Source of the DNA: Polynucleobacter sp.
GTDB taxonomy: Bacteria > Pseudomonadota > Gammaproteobacteria > Burkholderiales > Burkholderiaceae
Direction: 5' to 3'
Assembly: GCA_023253245.1 (NCBI GenBank)
Contig: JALRHB010000016.1
Location: forward strand, 1 to 18,518
Length of the DNA: 18,518 nt
The notes under the pieces: model-generated
The model's input: the letters and a program-made list of their open reading frames with translations, nothing else
What the model was told of the DNA's origin: nothing
Database searches by the model: none
Shown: piece after piece, positions 8,248 through 15,271 of the stretch
How positions within the stretch are numbered: the first letter of the stretch is position 1
Layout: each line of letters opens with the position of its first letter
Made by a program: the position numbers and the translations under genes

Positions 8248-9363
8248 TTAGGCGGAAATAATCCCTCCGCCCAAACACACCTCTCCATCGTATAGAACGG
8301 CAGATTGGCCGGGAGTCACGGCCCATTGGGCCTGCGGGAACGTCAATTCAAAACTGAGCGGCTCTTGTCCTCCAAACGACATGGTGCATGGGGCATCCAC
8401 CTGACGATAACGCGTCTTTGCTGAATACTGCCCAGATTTTGGCGGCTCTCCAGCAACCCAACTAGCGTCCATTGCAAACAGTTGACTCGCTAAGAGCCAG
8501 GGATGTTCATGGCCCTGGGCAACATACAAAGTGTTACTGGGAACATCTTTACGGGCCACATACCACGCATCACCATTACCGTCTTGACTACCCCCCAAAC
8601 CAATCCCTTTACGCTGCCCTAAAGTAAAGAATGCGAGCCCCATATGCTCCCCAACTGTCTTACCTTCCGGGGTTTTAATGGGTCCAGGGATGCGCGGTAG
8701 ATAGCGATTTAAAAACTCACGGAAGGGGCGCTCTCCGATAAAACAAATGCCGGTTGAGTCTTTTTTGCGCGCATTGTGTAAGCCAATATGTTCGGCAATT
8801 TTGCGAACTTCCGTTTTTGAGATTTCCCCTAAGGGAAAAAGAACATTTTCTAATTGAGCTTGGGTCAGGCGATGCAAGAAATAACTTTGATCCTTATTAG
8901 CATCTACTGCTTTGAGCAGCTGCACCCGGCCTCCTTGATGGCGAACGCGCGCATAGTGCCCTGTGGCAATCGCATCAGCACCCAAACTCATTGCATGATC
9001 TAAAAATGCTTTGAACTTGATTTCTGCATTGCACAATACATCGGGATTAGGGGTTCTTCCTGCTGCATACTCACGCAAAAAATCAGCAAATACCCGTTCC
9101 CGATACTCAGCAGCAAAGTTCACCGCCTCGACATCAATCCCAATTAAATCAGCCACAGACACAACATCTAGCCAATCTTGGCGAGCAGAGCAATATTCGT
9201 CAGTATCATCGTCTTCCCAGTTTTTCATGAAAAGGCCAATAACCTCGTAACCCTGCTCCTTGAGCATCCAAGCAGCAACAGACGAATCTACCCCACCAGA
9301 CATCCCAATCACTACTTTGGAGGGATTTGAGGGTGGTATAGCCAAAGAATTGAGCTGGATCAT
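8248..9363 (-). CDS. mnmA: tRNA-specific 2-thiouridylase MnmA
   Basis: MnmA makes the 2-thio group of the wobble uridine (s2U34) in tRNAs for Lys, Glu and Gln, activating the uridine with ATP and using persulfide sulfur relayed by Tus proteins. With the start at 9363 the product has 371 residues. The PP-loop GMSGGVDSSVA is at 20-30. The two catalytic cysteines are Cys111 in NPDVLCNAEIKFKAF and Cys207 in DSTGICFIGERPF. The C-terminal beta-barrel ends with CLGGGIISA. A TTG codon directly precedes the ATG (9366), but the ATG is the more likely start. No clear Shine-Dalgarno is present. It is divergent from pntAA across 174 bases; a possible -10 (TACAAT on the minus strand, 9401-9406) would give a leader of about 30 bases. 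Confidence 0.97.
   Translation of the reverse strand: MIQLNSLAIPPSNPSKVVIGMSGGVDSSVAAWMLKEQGYEVIGLFMKNWEDDDTDEYCSARQDWLDVVSVADLIGIDVEAVNFAAEYRERVFADFLREYAAGRTPNPDVLCNAEIKFKAFLDHAMSLGADAIATGHYARVRHQGGRVQLLKAVDANKDQSYFLHRLTQAQLENVLFPLGEISKTEVRKIAEHIGLHNARKKDSTGICFIGERPFREFLNRYLPRIPGPIKTPEGKTVGEHMGLAFFTLGQRKGIGLGGSQDGNGDAWYVARKDVPSNTLYVAQGHEHPWLLASQLFAMDASWVAGEPPKSGQYSAKTRYRQVDAPCTMSFGGQEPLSFELTFPQAQWAVTPGQSAVLYDGEVCLGGGIISA
8251..8271 (-). terminator. possible weak terminator hairpin at the mnmA 3' end
   Basis: GGCGGA (8251-8256) and TCCGCC (8266-8271) form a GC-rich 6-bp stem with a 9-base loop, inside the last mnmA codons. On the minus strand only a TTTT run about 8 bases later follows, and on the plus strand no T-run follows. 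It could help end mnmA or stabilise the GST message 3' end, but the sequence also encodes the conserved GGGI tail of MnmA. Confidence 0.3.
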
Positions 9364-9421
9364 CAAAAAATGCGAGAATTCACGATAAGCTAAAAACCTT
9401 ATTGTAAAAGGCTTAAGAAAA

Positions 9422-9445
9422 CTTAACCGGAAGCCTCAGGTTAAG
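9422..9445. promoter_or_regulatory. 7-bp inverted repeat in the mnmA-pntAA divergent region
   Basis: CTTAACC (9422-9428) and GGTTAAG (9439-9445) are perfect complements separated by 10 bases. The spacing puts the half-site centres about 17 bases apart, plausible for a dimeric repressor or activator. The left arm falls where the -35 of a possible mnmA promoter (-10 at 9401-9406, minus strand) would be. The operator role is inferred from symmetry and position only. Confidence 0.4.
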
Positions 9446-9468
9446 CGCCTTGGTCGTAAGGGTATGCC

Positions 9469-9492
9469 TATATATGCGTAATCGCGTATATA
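9469..9492. repeat. TATA-rich inverted repeat upstream of pntAA
   Basis: TATATATGCG (9469-9478) and CGCGTATATA (9483-9492) pair over 10 bases, with one G-U pair, around the loop TAAT. Either arm supplies a TATATA that could act as a -10 element, but no well-placed -35 was found. It may be a hairpin in the pnt leader or a protein-binding site. A T6A6 palindrome (9506-9517) follows, just before the pntAA ribosome binding site. Confidence 0.45.
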
Positions 9493-9537
9493 TACCTAAC
9501 ATTGATTTTTTAAAAAATTTGCATCTGGAGACATGCC

Positions 9538-10668
9538 ATGCGCATAGGAGTACCGCTGGAAATCAGGCCTGGGGAAACCCGTGTTGCCGCCACACCTGAA
9601 ACCGTCAAAAAATTGATCGGTCAAGGCCATACAGTTGTCATACAAAAAGATGCTGGTGTCAGAGCCAGCCAACCAGACTCTGCTTATGAAGCCGTTGGCG
9701 CCTCCATTGGTAGCGCAGCTGAGGCTTTTGGTGCTGAAATCGTTCTTAAAGTTCGCGCACCAGAATCTGCAGAGCTAAAACAAATTAAATCCGGCAGCGT
9801 ACTCATTGGCATGCTCGATCCATTTGACAATGACAACATCGCCGCTATGGCTGCCCAAGGTATTACAGCATTCTCTTTAGAGGCTGCACCACGCACTACC
9901 CGCGCACAGAGTATGGATGTCTTGTCATCCCAAGCAAACATTGCTGGTTACAAAGCTGTGATGGTTGCCGCTAACGAATATCAGCGTTTCATGCCGATGC
10001 TCATGACAGCAGCTGGTACCGTTAAGGCAGCCCGCGTATTGATTTTGGGCGCTGGTGTTGCTGGCTTGCAAGCTATCGCAACTGCGAAGCGTTTAGGTGC
10101 AGTGATTGAAGCATCAGATGTTCGCCCCGCCGCCAAAGAACAAATTGAATCTCTAGGCGCTAAATTTGTTGATGTACCCTATGAAACAGACGAAGAACGT
10201 GAAATTGCTCAAGGCGTTGGTGGGTATGCCCGCCCAATGCCAGAGGCCTGGATGAAGCGTCAAGCAGCGTTAGTTGCTGAACGCGCCCAGCAAGCCGATA
10301 TCGTGATCACGACTGCTTTAATTCCAGGGCGCAAACCACCAGTCCTTTTGCACACCGCTACTGTTGAGCAAATGAAACCGGGCTCAGTTGTGATCGACTT
10401 AGCGGCTGGTCGCGGTGACAACGGTTCAGGTAACTGCCCTCTGACTGAAGCTGACAAAATAGTCGAGAAACATGGCGTGAAGATTATTGGCTACACCAAC
10501 CTTGCAAGCATGGTTGCCGCAGATGCTTCTGCTCTATATGCACGCAATTTGCTCGACTTTATGAAACTCATTGTTGATAAAGAGGCAAAGTTGGTCATCC
10601 CAAGCGATGACGACATTGTTACCGCCTGTTTAATGTGCCGCGATGGTCAAGCCATCCGCAAAAACTAA
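9538..10668 (+). CDS. pntAA: NAD(P) transhydrogenase subunit alpha part 1 (NAD(H)-binding domain I)
   Basis: This is the soluble NAD(H)-binding component of the proton-translocating transhydrogenase, which uses the proton gradient to reduce NADP+ with NADH. At 376 residues it is the short, split form known from Rhodospirillum rubrum, not the fused E. coli PntA. The N-terminus EIRPGETRVAATPETV is typical of the alanine dehydrogenase/PNT family. The RQD loop residues appear as Arg119, Gln124 and Asp127 in RTTRAQSMD. The NAD Rossmann motif GAGVAGLQAI is at 171-180, with Asp194 of EASDVRP after strand 2. The mobile loop GGYARPMP is at 228-235. GGAG at 9527-9530 supports the ATG at 9538; the nearer ATG at 9533 is out of frame. 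It is first of three pnt genes. Confidence 0.97.
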   Translation: MRIGVPLEIRPGETRVAATPETVKKLIGQGHTVVIQKDAGVRASQPDSAYEAVGASIGSAAEAFGAEIVLKVRAPESAELKQIKSGSVLIGMLDPFDNDNIAAMAAQGITAFSLEAAPRTTRAQSMDVLSSQANIAGYKAVMVAANEYQRFMPMLMTAAGTVKAARVLILGAGVAGLQAIATAKRLGAVIEASDVRPAAKEQIESLGAKFVDVPYETDEEREIAQGVGGYARPMPEAWMKRQAALVAERAQQADIVITTALIPGRKPPVLLHTATVEQMKPGSVVIDLAAGRGDNGSGNCPLTEADKIVEKHGVKIIGYTNLASMVAADASALYARNLLDFMKLIVDKEAKLVIPSDDDIVTACLMCRDGQAIRKN

Positions 10669-10693
10669 TACAAAATTAATTTAAGGAAACATC

Positions 10694-11032
10694 ATGGATC
10701 TCGCTGCTTTTCAAAGCATCCTTACAGTCCAAAACATCACGGTATTCGTGTTAGCTATTTTCGTTGGCTACCATGTGGTTTGGAATGTCACCCCAGCCTT
10801 GCACACTCCCCTCATGGCTGTAACCAATGCCATCTCTGGGATCATTATCGTTGGCGCCCTCTTGCAAACTGAAGTGATTGGCGGCGATGAAATTACCTTC
10901 ACCAGCATCATTGGTGCAATTGCCGTCTTTTTGGCATCGATCAATATTTTTGGTGGCTTTATGGTCACCCGCCGTATGCTCGAGATGTTCAAGAAAAAAG
11001 CTCCAAAAGCTGATACTGCCGGAACTAAATAA
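10694..11032 (+). CDS. pntAB: NAD(P) transhydrogenase subunit alpha part 2 (membrane domain)
   Basis: This 112-residue membrane subunit supplies the alpha-side helices of proton-translocating domain II. Three hydrophobic segments are visible (about 13-31, 40-58 and 68-91), with the family signature HTPLMAVTNAISGIIIVGAL at 37-56. A basic tail MLEMFKKKAPK follows. AAGGAAA lies just upstream of the ATG. It sits 25 bases after pntAA and 33 before pntB, which matches the three-gene layout in which the alpha subunit is encoded by two genes. By itself it has no catalytic site; it works in complex with PntAA and PntB in the inner membrane. Confidence 0.96.
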   Translation: MDLAAFQSILTVQNITVFVLAIFVGYHVVWNVTPALHTPLMAVTNAISGIIIVGALLQTEVIGGDEITFTSIIGAIAVFLASINIFGGFMVTRRMLEMFKKKAPKADTAGTK

Positions 11033-11065
11033 AACTAGAACAAGATCTATATAGAGACCAAAAAA

Positions 11066-12433
11066 ATGTCAAACATAACCGCGATTTCATATCTCATTTC
11101 ATCGGTGCTTTTCATCCTTGCATTGCGAGGACTGTCTTCACCAACTACCTCACGTCAAGGCAATACCTTTGGCATGGTTGGTATGTTGCTTGCTGTGATC
11201 ACAACCTTCATGATTCCAGACTTTAAGCCAGTCTATTCATTAATTATTTCCGCAATCGTTGGTGGCGCAATCATCGGAACGATTGCCGCTAAACGTGTGC
11301 AAATGACAAAAATGCCTGAGCTCGTAGCTCTCATGCACTCTTTTGTTGGTTTATCTGCAGTATTAATTGCGGTTGCAGCAGTATTTAATCCAGCCCAAGC
11401 CCATACAGGCGCCCAAAAAATCGAACTCTTCATTGGTGCATTTATTGGTGCCATTACCTTTACCGCCTCAGTAATTGCTTTTGGCAAACTATCAGGAAAG
11501 GTTAGTGGCAAACCTGTTACTTTTGGCGGTCAACACTTGCTCAATCTCGTACTAGCAATTGGTATGGTCTCTGGTGGCATCATGTACTTTATGACTGATA
11601 GTCATGCAGCATTTTTAGTGATGTGCACAATTGCTCTGGTGCTGGGCATTACCCTGATTATTCCCATCGGTGGCGCAGACATGCCAGTAGTGGTCTCTAT
11701 GCTCAACAGCTACTCCGGATGGGCTGCTGCGGGAATCGGATTTACTTTAAATAATCCTGTGCTGATTATTGCAGGTGCCTGCGTAGGCTCTTCTGGTGCA
11801 ATTCTGTCTTACATTATGTGTAAGGCGATGAATCGCTCAATTCTGGCGGTATTGCTCGGAGGCTTTGGTGCTGAGGCCGCCGCTGGTGGCGCTGATGATG
11901 GTGGCCCAAAGAATTACAAAACTGGCTCTCCAGAAGATGCTGCATTCTTAATGGAAAACGCTGACACCGTCATCATCGTACCCGGTTATGGTTTAGCCGT
12001 TGCTCGTGCCCAGCACGCACTTAAAGAGCTAACTGAAAAGCTGACCCATCATGGAGTAACCGTGAAATATGCGATTCACCCAGTGGCTGGTCGTATGCCT
12101 GGTCATATGAACGTGCTCTTGGCTGAAGCAGAGGTACCTTATGATCAAGTGTTTGAAATGGAAGATATCAATAGCGATTTTGGTCAAGCGGATGTGGTTT
12201 TAGTACTTGGCGCCAACGACGTCGTTAACCCCGCAGCTCGTACGCCTGGCAGTCCAATTTTTGGTATGCCAATTTTGGAAGCGTTCAAAGCGAAGACAAT
12301 TATTGTCAACAAACGCTCTATGGCAGCAGGCTACGCTGGTCTTGATAACGAACTCTTCTACATGGATAAAACCATGATGGTCTTCGGTGATGCGAAGAAG
12401 GTCGTGGAGGATATGGTCAAAGCTGTTGAGTAA
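11066..12433 (+). CDS. pntB: NAD(P) transhydrogenase subunit beta
   Basis: PntB has 455 residues and carries the beta-side membrane helices of domain II plus the NADP(H)-binding domain III. About nine hydrophobic helices span roughly residues 5-265. His91 in ALMHSFVGLSAVL corresponds to the proton-channel histidine known in E. coli PntB. Domain III (about 285-455) shows VPGYGLAVARAQ (305-316), GRMPGHMNVLLAEAEVPYD (342-360), GANDVVNPAA (382-391) and KRSMAAGYAGLDNELF (416-431). These are the NADP-binding loops of the family. The gene is the last of the pnt operon and is followed by a strong terminator. All expected features are present and the reading frame is intact. Confidence 0.97.
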   Translation: MSNITAISYLISSVLFILALRGLSSPTTSRQGNTFGMVGMLLAVITTFMIPDFKPVYSLIISAIVGGAIIGTIAAKRVQMTKMPELVALMHSFVGLSAVLIAVAAVFNPAQAHTGAQKIELFIGAFIGAITFTASVIAFGKLSGKVSGKPVTFGGQHLLNLVLAIGMVSGGIMYFMTDSHAAFLVMCTIALVLGITLIIPIGGADMPVVVSMLNSYSGWAAAGIGFTLNNPVLIIAGACVGSSGAILSYIMCKAMNRSILAVLLGGFGAEAAAGGADDGGPKNYKTGSPEDAAFLMENADTVIIVPGYGLAVARAQHALKELTEKLTHHGVTVKYAIHPVAGRMPGHMNVLLAEAEVPYDQVFEMEDINSDFGQADVVLVLGANDVVNPAARTPGSPIFGMPILEAFKAKTIIVNKRSMAAGYAGLDNELFYMDKTMMVFGDAKKVVEDMVKAVE

Positions 12434-12482
12434 GCCATCTTCCTGAGGCAACCGACTTTAAGTTGATTACCTTTGAACCAAT

Positions 12483-12527
12483 AGAGCAGTCGATAAGTTG
12501 ATGAAACTCATTCGCTGCTCTTTTTTT
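12483..12527 (+). terminator. rho-independent terminator of the pnt operon
   Basis: AGAGCAG (12483-12489) pairs perfectly with CTGCTCT (12515-12521). The stem continues after a 1-base bulge with CGA/TCG, and an inner AGTT/AACT pair closes a GATGA loop. Seven T residues (12521-12527) follow at once. This is a strong intrinsic terminator 50 bases after pntB. Confidence 0.85.
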
Positions 12528-12533
12528 CACCCT

Positions 12534-12539
12534 CATAAT
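12534..12539 (+). promoter_or_regulatory. candidate -10 element immediately upstream of the cupin gene
   Basis: CATAAT matches five of six -10 consensus positions and ends 8 bases before the ATG at 12548. The hexamer 17 bases upstream, TTCGCT (12511-12516), is a poor -35 and lies inside the pnt terminator stem. No Shine-Dalgarno is present, so a leaderless transcript is possible. Confidence 0.35.
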
Positions 12540-12547
12540 GGCAACAA

Positions 12548-12991
12548 ATGAAATATCCTCGATTTATAGCCCTCTTATTTTTCTGTTCCCTAAGCTTTCA
12601 TATTCAGGCAGAAGAACCCCAGAAGCACTACTACACTGAAATTCCTGGCGTAGAAGCCAAGGTGCTCATAAAGACGACCAAATCTTGGAATGGCTCCACA
12701 TTGCCAAAATATGGGGATGGACAACCCGAAATTACGATTATTAGATATCGGTTTGCACCTGGTGCATCTATTCCAATGCATATGCACCCCGTTATTAATG
12801 CCGGTGTCTTATTGACAGGGCGGTTAAGCGTTACTACAAAGTCCGGAAAGACGATCAATATTCAGGCTGGGCAACCACTCGTTGAATTATTCAAGGAGTG
12901 GCATTACGGCACAAACCCCGGACAGGAAACTGCTGATTTAATTATTGTTTACGCAGGTAGTGAAGGGGCCCCTCTAGTAATACGCGAATAA
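12548..12991 (+). CDS. exported small cupin-domain protein, function unknown
   Basis: The 147-residue product starts with a signal peptide: MKYPR, a hydrophobic run to about residue 20, and probable cleavage after FHIQA. It should therefore act in the periplasm or outside. The rest is a single cupin barrel. The first cupin motif is PGASIPMHMHPVINAGVLLTG, giving the metal-ligand pair His-x-His, but the usual Glu that follows is replaced (Asn/Ala at that position). The second motif region holds the later histidine in KEWHYGTNPG. The closest general description is a metal-binding cupin_2 protein; no enzymatic activity can be assigned. It lies alone between the pnt terminator and the bidirectional terminator shared with groEL, so it is probably transcribed on its own. 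Confidence 0.8.
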   Translation: MKYPRFIALLFFCSLSFHIQAEEPQKHYYTEIPGVEAKVLIKTTKSWNGSTLPKYGDGQPEITIIRYRFAPGASIPMHMHPVINAGVLLTGRLSVTTKSGKTINIQAGQPLVELFKEWHYGTNPGQETADLIIVYAGSEGAPLVIRE

Positions 12992-13021
12992 CTTCATTGC
13001 AGATTAAATGATTTACTAAAT

Positions 13022-13056
13022 AAAAAAACGCCCGGTCTTTTGAACCAGGCGTTTTT
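13022..13056. terminator. bidirectional terminator between the cupin gene and groEL
   Basis: A7-CGCC-C-GGT on the left (13022-13036) pairs with ACC-A-GGCG-T5 on the right (13044-13056), with one mismatch inside the stem. The T-run on the plus strand ends cupin transcription. The A-run becomes a T-run on the minus strand and ends groEL transcription, 20 bases after the groEL stop. Confidence 0.85.
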
Positions 13057-13075
13057 GTTTCTAGAGCTTGGGCTA

Positions 13076-14728
13076 TTACATCATCCCGCCCATACCACCC
13101 ATACCACCCATACCGCTCATGTCGGGCATACCACCACCAGCAGACTCATCCTTTGGCGCTTCGCAAATTGCACAATCGGTAGTCAACAATAGGGCAGCTA
13201 CAGAAGCGGCATTAACTAATGCAGTTTTTGTTACCTTAGTGGGATCGATTACGCCCTGCGCTACTAAGTCGCCATATTCACCAGTTGCAGCGTTGTAACC
13301 ATTATTGCCTTTGCTAGCCAATACTGCGTTCACTACTACACTAGCTTCATCACCCGCATTAGATACGATGATGCGAATTGGCTCTTCCATGGCACGCAAT
13401 ACGATATTGATACCAGCATCTTGATCAGGGTTGTCGCCCTTCAAGCCTTTGATACCCTGCATCGCACGTAACAATGCTACGCCGCCTCCAGGAACAATAC
13501 CATCCTCAACCGCAGCGCGAGTTGCATGCAATGCATCGTCAACACGGTCTTTTTTCTCTTTCATTTCAACTTCAGTTGCAGCACCAACACGAATTACCGC
13601 AACACCGCCCGCTAACTTAGCAACACGCTCTTGCAACTTCTCTTTGTCATAGTCACTAGTAGCTTCTTCGATCTGAACACGGATGTTCTTCACGCGTGCT
13701 TCGATTGCCTTGGCATCGCCAGCACCGTCAATAATGATGGTGTTTTCTTTGCCAACTTCGATACGCTTTGCTTGACCCAAATGCTCAAGAGTGGTTTTCT
13801 CGAGTGTGAGACCAATTTCTTCAGCAATGACAGTACCGCCAGTCAAGATTGCAATATCTTCCAGCATGGCTTTACGACGATCACCAAAGCCTGGAGCCTT
13901 AACAGCGCAAGTCTTGATAATGCCGCGAATGTTATTCACAACCAAAGTAGCCAAGGCTTCGCCTTCAACATCTTCTGCAATGATTAACAATGGGCGACCA
14001 GACTTAGCAACTTGCTCAAGCACTGGGAGCAAATCACGAATATTGCTTACTTTCTTATCAAACAAGAGTATGTATGGGCTCTCCAGTACAGCAACTTGCT
14101 TTTCAGGCTGGTTGATGAAGTATGGAGAAAGGTATCCACGATCAAACTGCATACCTTCAACTACTTCAAGTTCGTCTTCTAAAGATTTACCATCTTCAAC
14201 AGTGATAACGCCCTCTTTACCAACTTTTTCCATTGCTTCAGCAATACGCTGACCAATGCTTTGATCGCTGTTTGCTGAGATTGAGCCCACCTGAGCAATT
14301 TCCTTAGTCGTAGTGCAAGGCTTGCTGATTTTCTTGAGCTCTTCAATTGCGGCTGCAACTGCTTTATCAATACCGCGCTTGAGATCCATTGGGTTATGGC
14401 CTGAAACAACGTACTTCATGCCTTCACGAACGATAGACTGGGCCAATACAGTAGCTGTGGTTGTGCCATCACCAGCGATGTCATTGGTTTTAGAAGCTAC
14501 TTCTTTAACCATCTGAGCCCCCATATTTTGGAGCTTGTCTTTGAGTTCGATTTCTTTTGCTACAGATACACCATCCTTGGTGATGGTTGGGCCACCAAAT
14601 GAACGCTCGATCACTACATTACGACCCTTTGGCCCCAAGGTAGTTTTTACAGCGTTAGCAAGGATGTTTACGCCTTCTACCATCTTGGTCCGGGCGTTAT
14701 CTCCAAATACGACGTCTTTTGCTGCCAT
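13076..14728 (-). CDS. groEL: 60-kDa chaperonin GroEL
   Basis: GroEL forms the 14-subunit double ring that folds proteins in the cytosol with ATP and GroES. It has 550 residues, the normal length. ATP-binding and hydrolysis motifs are present: KTTLGPKGRNVVIE (28-41), TKDGVSVAKEIELKD (50-64), and AGDGTTTATVLA (85-96) with Asp87. Later blocks such as DDALHATRAAVEDGIVPGGG are also typical. The C-terminus is the usual flexible Gly-Met tail (GGMGGMGGMM). An AAGGA ribosome binding site lies 8 bases before the ATG. It follows groES by 26 bases in one transcription unit controlled by the CIRCE promoter upstream, and ends at a bidirectional terminator. Confidence 0.99.
   Translation of the reverse strand: MAAKDVVFGDNARTKMVEGVNILANAVKTTLGPKGRNVVIERSFGGPTITKDGVSVAKEIELKDKLQNMGAQMVKEVASKTNDIAGDGTTTATVLAQSIVREGMKYVVSGHNPMDLKRGIDKAVAAAIEELKKISKPCTTTKEIAQVGSISANSDQSIGQRIAEAMEKVGKEGVITVEDGKSLEDELEVVEGMQFDRGYLSPYFINQPEKQVAVLESPYILLFDKKVSNIRDLLPVLEQVAKSGRPLLIIAEDVEGEALATLVVNNIRGIIKTCAVKAPGFGDRRKAMLEDIAILTGGTVIAEEIGLTLEKTTLEHLGQAKRIEVGKENTIIIDGAGDAKAIEARVKNIRVQIEEATSDYDKEKLQERVAKLAGGVAVIRVGAATEVEMKEKKDRVDDALHATRAAVEDGIVPGGGVALLRAMQGIKGLKGDNPDQDAGINIVLRAMEEPIRIIVSNAGDEASVVVNAVLASKGNNGYNAATGEYGDLVAQGVIDPTKVTKTALVNAASVAALLLTTDCAICEAPKDESAGGGMPDMSGMGGMGGMGGMM
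13081..13116 (-). repeat. Gly-Gly-Met codon repeats in the groEL tail
   Basis: Near-identical 9-base units (CATACCACC on the plus strand) encode the GGM repeats of the GroEL C-terminal tail. This is the usual GroEL tail and not an independent element, though such repeats may vary in copy number between strains. Confidence 0.7.
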
Positions 14729-14754
14729 GATTGAATTCCTTTCTTAAGTACTAA

Positions 14755-15045
14755 TTACTTCTGTACAACAGCCATAATGTCTTCTTCGCGCATTACGAGA
14801 AGCTCGTCGCTGCCGACCTTAACTGTTTGACCTGCATATTTGCCAAATAGCACGCGATCGCCCACTTTGACGTCTGGTGCATTCAACTTACCACTGTCAT
14901 CACGCTTGCCTGGGCCAACTGCCAATACTTCACCTTGATCAGGCTTTTCAGCAGCAGCATCAGGAATAATGATTCCAGAGGCAGTTTTTGATTCTTGATC
15001 TAAACGTTTAATGATTACGCGATCATGTAAAGGACGCAGATTCAT
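14755..15045 (-). CDS. groES: 10-kDa co-chaperonin GroES
   Basis: GroES is the seven-subunit lid of the GroEL cage. It has 96 residues, standard for the family. The N-terminus MNLRPLHDRVIIKRLD is diagnostic. The mobile loop that contacts GroEL is ESKTASGIIIPDAA (18-31), and GEVLAVGPGKRD and GDRVLFGKYAG follow. The AGGAGAAGGA purine run directly before the ATG is a strong ribosome binding site. It is the first gene of the groESL operon, with a leader of roughly 130 bases reaching back to the CIRCE-overlapped promoter. Confidence 0.99.
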   Translation of the reverse strand: MNLRPLHDRVIIKRLDQESKTASGIIIPDAAAEKPDQGEVLAVGPGKRDDSGKLNAPDVKVGDRVLFGKYAGQTVKVGSDELLVMREEDIMAVVQK

Positions 15046-15065
15046 TCCTTCTCCTATGTTAGTAA

Positions 15066-15120
15066 GTGTTAACTATTTAAAAAAACTTATAAAAATCAAT
15101 AATTTGTAATCTCTTAACAC
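15066..15120 (-). repeat. 7-bp inverted repeat in the groES leader
   Basis: GTGTTAA (15066-15072) and TTAACAC (15114-15120) are perfect complements separated by 41 AT-rich bases, inside the untranslated leader of groES. They could close a long-range stem that brings the ribosome binding site near the CIRCE region. The long AT-rich loop makes a stable structure uncertain. Confidence 0.3.
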
Positions 15121-15156
15121 GAAGCCAACGGGGTTTTAGTACCTAAAAGACCTGTT

Positions 15157-15183
15157 TTAGCACTCACGTGTATGGAGTGCTGA
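15157..15183. promoter_or_regulatory. CIRCE operator (HrcA binding site) of groESL
   Basis: TTAGCACTC, nine bases, then GAGTGCTGA matches the CIRCE consensus TTAGCACTC-N9-GAGTGCTAA with one mismatch in the right arm. It overlaps the last base of the groESL -10 box and would cover the transcription start. HrcA binding should therefore block initiation, and the element also lies at the 5' end of the message. hrcA itself is not in the window. Confidence 0.95.
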
Positions 15184-15212
15184 TTATATAGGTCTATTTC
15201 TGGGGATTTCAA
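15183..15212 (-). promoter_or_regulatory. groESL promoter, sigma70-type with sigma32-like -35
   Basis: On the minus strand the -35 is TTGAAA (15212-15207) and the -10 is TATAAT (15188-15183), a perfect -10 with 18-base spacing. The -35 is preceded by C, so it also reads CTTGAAA, the sigma32 -35 consensus. A CCTATAT stretch lies near the place where a sigma32 -10 would be. The promoter is strong and its -10 abuts the CIRCE operator. Confidence 0.85.
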
Positions 15213-15238
15213 GGGCAAGCTAGCTTTTATTTCATTTC
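15196..15238 (+). repeat. four ATTTC repeats upstream of the EAL-regulator-kinase operon
   Basis: ATTTC occurs at 15196, 15206, 15229 and 15234, spaced 10, 23 and 5 bases, on the same strand and ending at the -35 zone of the candidate operon promoter. BvgA/NarL-type regulators bind short heptads of the TTTC type, so these are candidate autoregulation sites. The region is AT-rich and chance is a real alternative. Confidence 0.25.
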
Positions 15239-15260
15239 CCAGGTTTTGCCTCCCTATAAT
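15231..15260 (+). promoter_or_regulatory. candidate promoter of the EAL-regulator-kinase operon
   Basis: A perfect -10, TATAAT (15255-15260), is preceded at 18 bases by TTCATT (15231-15236), a weak -35. A weak -35 suggests dependence on an activator. Initiation near 15267 would give a leader of about 98 bases before the EAL gene. It diverges from the groESL promoter within the same 319-base intergenic region (15046-15364). Confidence 0.6.
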
Positions 15261-15271
15261 GCTGGCAGGCA

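Noticed and set aside
13791..14252. 153-codon open frame antisense to groEL
   Set aside because: groEL on the other strand is certain, and the antisense product is a low-complexity Ser-rich shadow with no start signal.
15183..15212. groESL promoter as purely sigma32-dependent
   Set aside because: The -35 fits sigma32, but the sigma32 -10 (CCCCAT-type) is poor, whereas the sigma70 -10 is perfect at 18-base spacing.
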